Shown in pieces: positions 56,301-64,000 of a stretch of 64,000 bases of DNA; the first letter of the stretch is position 1; each line of letters starts with the position of its first letter. The stretch is from Blastobasis lacticolella. Its lineage: Eukaryota; Arthropoda; Insecta; Lepidoptera; Blastobasidae. A model generated the notes under the pieces. That model did no database searches. It had not been told where the DNA came from and saw only the letters and a program-made list of their open reading frames with translations. The position numbers and the translations under genes were made by a program. The stretch spans positions 15,376,200 through 15,440,199 of the forward strand of contig LR990052.1 in assembly GCA_905147135.1 (NCBI GenBank), written 5' to 3'.

Positions 56301-57247
56301 ACCAGCCAGTACTAGAAACACAAAGCGTCTGTGTTTTGGGGACGTGTGGAAGTGTGACATTATTTATCGGTACGTTTCTTGAAATTGTAGATTTTTATAT
56401 TTAATTTTACGACGAATGTAGAGAATAGAATAGAGGCGGGTTGTACCCACTTACTGAATCACAGATATTTGGTTTCTCGCGCGCTAGGTGAGACTATTAA
56501 CGTGTCATCAATATCGCGGGTTACGACTGCAATAAATAAAACGTTATACGCCCTCGTCAGACTTTAACTGCCCGTTACATACTTGCACGTTCGCTAATAA
56601 TTAGGAAAGATCCATCAGGAAAACCGGTTTGGAGTGAAAGTGCTTTGTGGTCTAAAATATTGGCATATTACATCTAAAATGTTTTAATGGACTTATAATT
56701 CTCATACAACATTTTAATACATTCGAAAATGTTTGAAGTGGCCTTATTAATCTCATACAAAAGACATCAACGCGTTGTCCTATTTGTAAGCAAGCTATTT
56801 AAATATTACGTACAACACTTGGGATGAAAATAGGCAGTCTAAAATGAGTCTGTAATTCAGACGTTTCATAATTGAGGTACGTAAGCGCTGGCACATTGAA
56901 ACTGCCCATGACGGCCATTGTGGCATGGAAGAGGGAACCGACGACGGGCTCACAGAAGGATCTGAAGGGCATGACGTACTTAGATGCAGTATGTAATAGT
57001 TGTGCCGACCCCACAAAGTGGGGTAAGGACAGGGGGATGATGACGTAATAATTATAAGACTGTGACTGTTTACTTGTATAACATTTCTATTATATTTAAC
57101 AACGCAGTTGTAGTACACAGCTTTGTAGTTTTAACAATTTAAACTGAAGTGTGCACCTTTACCTAAAAGTTTGCACTTTTATGTACTTACAGTTTTCTTC
57201 GCAGTTTGAACTGAAGCGTTTTTCTTAACCATATCAAAAATAAACTA
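53331..57247. other. Non-coding region, few features
   Basis: No exon supported. 56800-57030 contains CCCACAAAGTGGGGTAAGGAC, a phrase frequent in lepidopteran repeats. A GC-richer patch at 56140-56260 has open frames but no domain. Confidence 0.4.
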
Positions 57248-57668
57248 CAATGAGGAGTTTTCCAGTAGGTATTGATAGTTTGTTTCAAAAAGCATCAATA
57301 GATGGCGCTCCTACAATTTTGGTAATCTTCTTTAAATCTGTATGATGGTGGCAGTGATTTCATGCAGCCAAGTAATACTAAACTTGAAAATAAAGTGTTT
57401 ATTAATTTAAACATAACTGTTAAAGGTTGAAACGAAGTGTAAAAAGAAATATTTATACAAGTTGGCACTATGTTCCATTATTATTACAACCTCTAAAATG
57501 GTTGAAAACTATTGACAAATATAATATTATCAAATACAACGTACCCAGTGTTTATATCCTGTTTGCTAAGAACCTATGTCAAGCGATTATCAATTACCAA
57601 AATTGTCGGGGCGCCATCTAGTGAGTGGTTAGGAATGCCTTAAATACCTAATGGAAAACTCCTCATTG
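57248..57668. mobile_element. Uninterrupted copy of the MITE that is split in intron 1
   Basis: TIRs CAATGAGGAGTTTTCC (57248) and the complementary right end GGAAAACTCCTCATTG (57653-57668), 26 bp each with one mismatch. 421 bp, no coding. It reveals the original form of the element split at 1188/7348. Confidence 0.9.
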
Positions 57669-58813
57669 AGATAGAAGGAAGTTGAATACTTACAACGTAA
57701 ATTTTACGCAAGATTATTGACGGTAGACTTTGATCTGATCGCAGTTAGCTGATTCATCATGTACAGTAGGGGAAGTTAAGTCATTAGGTTCTACAATTCT
57801 CATTTCCGCGACCCTGGGAGGTAAGAGGGTGAGGGTAGGGGAGGTAATGAGGGAGACACCTCATGACCTCACGGAAATAGCTTCGATTGCCTGTCACCAA
57901 CATCCGACCGTCACCTAGGTAGGCCATGTTGTGGTCATCGCGTGTACAACGATCTACCGTGTATCTATATGGGAAGTCATTATGGAGTTGGAGTATGATT
58001 GTGACATTTACATTTTGTATTGTCGATCGAAGTACTTGTAACTTGTTATTTACAATCCTAGGTACTAACATATTTTACTGTGTAAAATAAATGCAAATAT
58101 TTTATTAATTTTAGTTTATTTCGGGTATAAAAAATATGTATTTAAAACACTAGTTATCTTGCATAGTACAAGCTTAGATGGCGCTATGTGCATAAAACAT
58201 TGTACTATGGTTATTGAAAGAATTTTCGAAATCGGTTCAGTGGATTCTGGTTTTATTTACAAACTTTACTTACTTTTCCAGTTTCTAATATTATAGTTTT
58301 TGTACCTACTAATCGGACTTTGAAACATGATAATTAAAAAGTCCATTCTATCACAACGCCCAAAGACATTACGAAAAATCGCTACACTATTAACAAAAAT
58401 TGCGATTATAAAAGAACGCGCTGTGAAATTTCGCTACTACGAAAGATTGTTTTTACGAAAACAATCTAACAAATCCCAAAAACAGGCTACTGGAACCACG
58501 GGTGGGTTGGTCGCGCTAATTAACAAAGGCGATACTAACTATAGCGCATGTTTCAAACACGCAATTACAGTGATCTGATAAACGGAACCTTTCGAAACTT
58601 CACGGTGTATGGAAACCTTCATAATAAAGGTAGGGATTGCGAAATATGCGCAACACGTTCGTTATTAAATAAACATTTTATTGTTACTGCTAACTATTGT
58701 GCGGAAGCTTCGAATTATAAAATTGTTGAGTAGTAAGCTAGTGTAAGTTTTCAACGGACAAAGACCAGTCGGCTGCACAGATGAGTAATAAGAAACTTTT
58801 AATTACTCACAAA
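57669..58813. other. Non-coding AT-rich stretch
   Basis: 58150-58300 has words of a decayed Helitron (AAATCGGTTCAGT, TAATATTATAG). No gene. Confidence 0.4.
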
Positions 58814-58829
58814 TATAAGTCGGCTCCTG

Positions 58830-59015
58830 GAGCGTCGCGAGAGGTTCGAATCCAATACCAATGACTCTTTTTTGAGTTACGTACAATAGTTGATCACTAT
58901 ATAACCGATGCTCTTACGGTAAGGGGAGGGAAAACATCCGTGATGAAACCTGCACATCCAGGCGACGGCTCTCGCGCGAGCACAACCGGGACATTAACGC
59001 CAAGTTGATTACTTC
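58830..59015 (+). mobile_element. tRNA-derived SINE with 16-bp target duplication
   Basis: Direct repeats TATAAGTCGGCTCCTG at 58814-58829 and 59016-59031 flank it. The head has a perfect B-box, GGTTCGAATCC, at about 58848. The body GAAACCTGCACATCCAGGCGA matches the other copies. The A-box is lost, and an internal segment present in the 29-kb copy is deleted. Confidence 0.85.
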
Positions 59016-59031
59016 TATAAGTCGGCTCCTG

Positions 59032-62000
59032 AGACTGTCCAACCAGTCCAGTCCTGTTGAGTGCCACCGCGTCATAGTAACGCACTGGTTAATGATAAAT
59101 GGAAGAATTTCGGATGTAAAAGGCTAAGTAATTGAACTTTCATTAAAGAATATCGATCGAGTGGTTTAATGAATATCGGAATAAAACCATAAACTTGGTC
59201 TTGTTATTTGACAAAACTCCTTCAATAAAGATTAAATAAAACTTCAAAATGCTAAAAAGCGGTTTTGAGTCACGAAGCAGCAGAAGCTCAAACCAAACCG
59301 CAAGTGGTGCCCGCAATGTCATTCGTTTAGGTATTTCTGCCACAGAGAGCGTCGCGTAATCACGTGACCCAAGATTTATGGCTTCATTAACTTGATGTTC
59401 GCAAAGAAACAGTATTGCCGCCAATAAATTTTGAATGTGGAAGGAAGCGGCCGCGTCGCGCGGCAGACAATCGCAAGGCGACTCGCGAACGAACGCTCGG
59501 CTCGACCTTGTGCCGCTTAGTTTGTTATTAGTGAATGTGGCTAGATTTATGAGATTTAATTTACAATTAGCTATTCCGCTGGTTTGCTGGGGCAATTTTG
59601 TGGCAAATACTCGTACTGGGTACTGGGCAAGCAATACAATCAGAGGTGATTTGAGATGATTACTTGTGGTGTATGATTGATTTTTATTGTAATCAGTGGA
59701 AATTGTTTGACCTAATTTAACAGTGATACCTCTGGTTTTCCGTAGGCTACGGTAACTGCTTACAATCAGACTTGCTTGCTTGATTTGACAGATTGCTTGA
59801 CACATCAGTGGTATGAAAAAGTCATTAATTAATTTGTTTGTTATAATACAGAAGACTGCTGGCTATAATGCCGCCATTTGCTTGCCATACATTCACAAAA
59901 TTATTCATTCATTTACTTACTTTATGGATACTACCTACTCACCCGTGATTGGAATTCGATTAGGCCCTAAATTATCCTTTAAGTCAATTTGTATTAACAT
60001 GTAATTTGATTAGGCCAGCACTGGACCTATAAAATTGGAGAGACCATTTTAAAAGAGAACGTTTATCCGTTGGCATGTTCTTCCTTCAATGCGAAATCGA
60101 GCATCCTATCGACCTGATATTTGACACAGATATATCGAAGCTGAAGGACGTAGTCCACCTCTCCTTAGTCACGAACGAAGTCGTTGTCAAACGTAGGTAA
60201 GTATTTAAAAAAACGTGCAACGAAAACGGTTAAAAATAAATACCTTCTTTCGTAAATACCGGTTTGCAAAATCTCCCTTTTATCTGGGGATCTCTGAGCG
60301 ATTCCGACTATGCGTTTCTTAACTTTTGTGCAATTTTCCACACCGCGATCATGTGTGCACACGCATAAATGTCGGGGAAAATTACTGGCGCTTGCGCATA
60401 GAACCCGTTGGTAGATCTTCATGTAAATAAAAATAAATGATGGTATAAGATAAATTTTCTATGGCCAAACAGTGCCTGAAGGTGCTAGTTAACATACAGT
60501 GCTGCCTACGTCGCCCTATGGCCTAGGCATGCTTTAGAAGCCTACGCAGTCTAAGCCTAACAAATTGTTAACACCTTATTCTAATTAGTTGTGTGTGCAG
60601 GCATAAACAGCATATTCTGAGTTAGGAATGTCTATTTATACAACAATAAGCACAAATCAGCAGCCATCCCACCGTACTTAAAGTTTACGATTTATTTTAG
60701 GTGTCATAATGTGTTAATATGTAAGTACACATATTCTTCAACTCTTATGGGATTTTGTGACCGTGCACGTTAAAGTCGCTTCACTTCGTTGCATTATTTT
60801 GTATCTATGATGTTTTTGTATTATTTTGGACTCCTGAGGCTGAGGTTAGAAAGCAGATACTGATTTTATAACACTTCTATATATTTCTATGAGAGCTTAT
60901 GCACTAGACTATTCGTCCACTGTATTGCCACTCCACTGATCCACTGTAATTATCTGACCTGCGACATTTTGGATCATGGTCAAGGCGAACTCCGGGCCCT
61001 CGCGCATAGCATAATCGGAATATTACCGCCAAGATGTCGAGTTTAACTATAGATCTGTAGGTATTTTCTCGTATTCGGATCGGATGTAGTACGTGACCGC
61101 TCCAACGTTGCAACACAGAAAACCCACAGACAATAATTGCGCACAATAAACAACATAGGAGACAAACTATTTCCAGTCACACGAAAAAAAAAAAATCTCA
61201 AGTTTATAAATGCCGCGTAATATATGCTATGGAGCGTTATAACTAACTCGGCCGCACTGTGTCTAAATTTAAACGTTTGATTAATTGTATAGCAAGAGTC
61301 GCATATACATCAAGTGGCTAATGGATTTCAGGAGCTATCAAAAGTGAATAAAACTTAGTTTCGTTTTGCTGCCGGTTTCAGAATACGGAAAATATTTGGG
61401 AATGCTTAGGCGGAGAATAGTGGAGATTTTGAACTTTCAGTCGAATTTTGCAGTACATAAGAAGATTACTCATTGGAGTTAAATTATCACTGAGTATCGT
61501 CTTCAGTCTATAAAAGGTCAGTCTCCTATGACCTACAAGGCAATCCCAGTTTCACTTTCAGAATTCAAGGAAACACACCTCCGGAAACCGCATTTATATA
61601 AATATTTTAGTATGAGTGACGCTTCCGAAGTTTATTTCAATTCCACTGATAAACATATTTATATGGGCAACTGCGTTTTTGCTGCATAAAAAGTATTTAT
61701 CTCAATAAAACATTATTTTACTGACATTTTAGGGTGTTTAAGACAGTTATTCCAAATAGTCAACCAAAGAAGTTGCACTCTGTACAATGTACAATTATAA
61801 TTTCTTATCATCTGTTAACAGGAAAACCTGACCAGATTCCCTCCCCTTCCCGATTCCGTTCCCTTATTACGCTAATCCGTACTTATTCGATCACATATTG
61901 ATACTTCTTCCATATGTACTTCTTAAGACTCTCATTTCTACCGCATTTATTCTACTTTCATGGTTCTTCTGCTACACTCAACTTTCGCTTCAACGTTACT

Positions 62001-62865
62001 CATAAGGAGGTACAATAAGAAGATTAAATTAGTACTAACACATTAGATTAAAACTGTACCCACTAACCTGATGAGACAAATTGTTATGGCGGATAATGCA
62101 TACCTGCAACAAAAAAACAACACGATTAGTTTGGATATAAGTGACATAAAAACTGAAAATGAGAAATTAAGATAAAACCATTGATCTCTTAATAAATGAA
62201 TATTTGAAGTCACTATAAAAGGGAAATAAAAATATGCATAAGTAGGAACTAAAATCAATCCAACAGATTGTTGTGTAGGCGTTTTGAGAAGTCGGTACAC
62301 GTACTATAGTTATTTTTCTTAATTATAAATTTTAATGGCAGCTTTAAATATAAATACATATGACTGATTTCTAATTAACCAGTTTCCTTCACCCGTTTCT
62401 CCAAATTAACTGCAGTGTGGAAAAGCTTAAATTTTCCTGCGCTATTCTAATATATTCCCGTCTCAAAAATAACAAAAAAAACCAGATACTTCAAAGCAAT
62501 TCAGTAGTTCCCTAAAATACCCTATAGACATTATGTTTGTTTCCATATTATTTCAAATTCCTATAGTATGACGTGAACGAGATATTATCGGAGAGTGGTT
62601 TCCGATTACTCATCTACATTGGAGTGGTCGTGAGGATTCGCACGTAGGTACATGCGTGTGCGCACACGCAATAAACCGAAACTATGTGTCAAACAAAGTC
62701 TGACTGAAACCCATAACATAAGCTTAGCTTACTTTGGGGCTAGATGGCGCTTTGTGAATGTGTCCAAGCATACTTATTTATTGTTTATTTTATTTATTTG
62801 ACAAAAGGTAAACAAACGAGTCACAGAATTTGGCAAATTATTCTATAATCGTGCTTTGTAATAAA
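59032..62865. other. Non-coding region
   Basis: A 220-codon open frame on the minus strand (59805-59143) has no domain and AT-rich composition, so I do not call it. No element recognised elsewhere. Confidence 0.45.
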
Positions 62866-63057
62866 CTAGATTTTGCTCGCGACTTCGTCCGCATAAAATT
62901 CGGTTATAACGTCCCATATCGGGATAAATTATAGCCTTGGTATATTCTGGGCTATAAGCTATATTGCTGTCAAATATCACTAAAATCGGTTCAGTAATTT
63001 TTTCGTAAAGGAGTAAGAAATATCTTTACAAATTTTTGAATTTATAATATTAGTAGG
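62866..63057 (-). mobile_element. Short non-autonomous Helitron, nearly complete
   Basis: The plus strand begins CTAG and GCTCGCGACTTCGTCCGC (complement of the 3' end) and ends AATTTATAATATTAGTA (complement of the 5' end), about 190 bp in all. Inside: CACTAAAATCGGTTCAGTAA, typical for the family. Confidence 0.8.
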
Positions 63058-63230
63058 TTTAATTGTAACAATTACTTAATTGCCTTTTTTAATTTATTTT
63101 ATTTAACGACATCACACATTACATCTACGGCACACAGGTTAATGTACTTTTTTGTTTGCTTTTGCTCTAATTTTTATTGAAAGATAGTTTATATTCGTAC
63201 ACGATACAGTACACTCTGTCTAACTCTGTT

Positions 63231-63331
63231 TACAAGTAAGCAACTCTGATTGAATAATGAAGACACGGGCTGTTTACAACAAGATCGTTGCTACAATATG
63301 GGTGTCTTCATTTTTCAATCAGCTTACTTGT
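63231..63331. repeat. Foldback element with imperfect 30-bp inverted arms
   Basis: TACAAGTAAGCAACTCTGAT (from 63231) up to AGACAC pairs with GTGTCTTCATTTTTCAATCA (from 63303) up to CTTACTTGT, with a few mismatches and a 3-base gap. The loop is about 36 bp. Confidence 0.75.
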
Positions 63332-63888
63332 TGATTTCAATCAACCTTATAATTTCCCAAGTTGCTAAGGGTTTTTACCATCTCGTTCCCGCCACGCAAA
63401 AGTTCAATTCCGACCATCATATTGTAAGGACGAGAATAGAAATCGCAAACTGTATCAAGTGAGCGTGAAATTCATAACGTGGAAACGATTATGGCGTCGC
63501 GTTGAGGTATCTGTGTCTGGGTGGGCACTGTCAATACGCACCAGCGGGTGCGTTACTGTAAAGGTGCGTTTCAACTGTAAACGGAAGAACGCTCTTTTTT
63601 TTAGCAGGTACTCGTTTAGGTATTCCAGATGGATCGTATAACATCTGTTTGTCAGCCTACCAGCTGATCCTATTGGTCATTAACTTCACATATCGCTTGT
63701 TTCTAAGCGTCAACATCGCTTCGTCATTGGCGCTGTAGCCGCATTTTTCGGAAGTAAGTAAGCCCATAGCTAAGTGGGCATAATGTCGCCCATCCATGGG
63801 ACAGTTATGACTCTGCGCTTATCGGTATCTTTTTTTTAGCCAGCATTTGGTAAGTGACGATGCTTTCGATGATGGAGCATGCGAACAG

Positions 63889-63933
63889 CCTATTTACTCT
63901 AGACTACATAGGTAGTCTAGATAAATAGGCTGG
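63889..63933. repeat. 45-bp near-perfect hairpin
   Basis: AGCCTATTTACTCTAGACTA pairs with TAGTCTAGATAAATAGGCT (one bulge). It is too short to be an element with content and may be the end of a MITE cut by the window edge. Confidence 0.75.
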
Positions 63934-64000
63934 TCTATATATAGATATAGTTATCGGTATCGGTGTTATAAGAAGTATTTTATTACTTAAAAATTAAATT

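Noticed and set aside
58840..58870. tRNA gene suggested by the perfect B-box
   Set aside because: No cloverleaf can be formed and the box belongs to a SINE with target duplications.
59143..59805. 220-codon minus-strand open frame
   Set aside because: No domain, no good start context, composition like the surrounding non-coding DNA, and no splice-linked partners.

Overview
The window is eukaryotic nuclear DNA, most likely from a moth or butterfly. It is AT-rich with short GC-rich coding exons, canonical GT-AG introns, and repeats typical of Lepidoptera: Helitrons ending in CTAG, a tRNA-derived SINE, MITEs, a LINE with a hexanucleotide tail, and fragments carrying the CATCAGGTGGGC motif. The taxon is an inference from repeat content. 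No species-specific gene was used.

Two host genes converge. Gene A (+) enters from before the window and ends at a stop at 19572. Seven exons (85-314, 7540-7817, 8171-8276, 16555-16794, 17170-17409, 18503-18642, 19384-19572) join with matching phases at every junction. A possible alternative exon lies at 14509-14655. The product is a low-complexity Pro/Ala/Ser/His-rich protein with acidic patches, which I could not identify. Gene B (-) occupies 33030 down to 26778 in nine exons with matching phases. They encode the C-terminal half of a PH domain, a complete RhoGAP domain and a long low-complexity tail ending at a TGA at 26778-26780. The architecture matches the ARHGAP21/23 - RhoGAP19D family. 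Its 5' exons (PDZ domain, start of PH) are not in the window.

Repeats fill the introns of gene A. Intron 1 (315-7539) is a nested stack: an inverted-repeat pair (848-893/7461-7503) encloses a MITE (914-7461), which was split by a Helitron (1189-2171), a TIR element (2173-2508) and a larger TIR-bounded block (2509-7347). That block holds a decayed DIRS-type retrotransposon (RT, RNase H) and a 90-bp minisatellite. Intron 3 carries a nearly intact LINE (ORF1 9048-10460, ORF2 10429/10531-13311, tail to about 13765), followed by the possible extra exon and a GC-rich minisatellite field (14651-15200). Intron 5 holds a 158-bp foldback element and a perfect 185-bp tandem duplication. The 3' splice site of the last exon of gene A lies in a decayed antisense SINE.

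19573-26777 is the space between the convergent stops. It probably holds both 3' UTRs, plus a LINE ORF2 remnant (23310-23980) and a TA-flanked MITE (24565-24772). 33031-64000 has no coding exon I can support. It is upstream intron and/or intergenic DNA of gene B, with scattered Helitron, MITE, SINE and LINE fragments, and a relatively repeat-poor GC-richer stretch at about 34950-37560. I found no tRNA, rRNA, CRISPR or prokaryotic features.

The most interesting points are the nested stack with the DIRS relic, the LINE whose ORF2 endonuclease motif lies upstream of its first ATG, the SINE-derived splice acceptor, the candidate exon abutting a minisatellite, and the identity of gene A.
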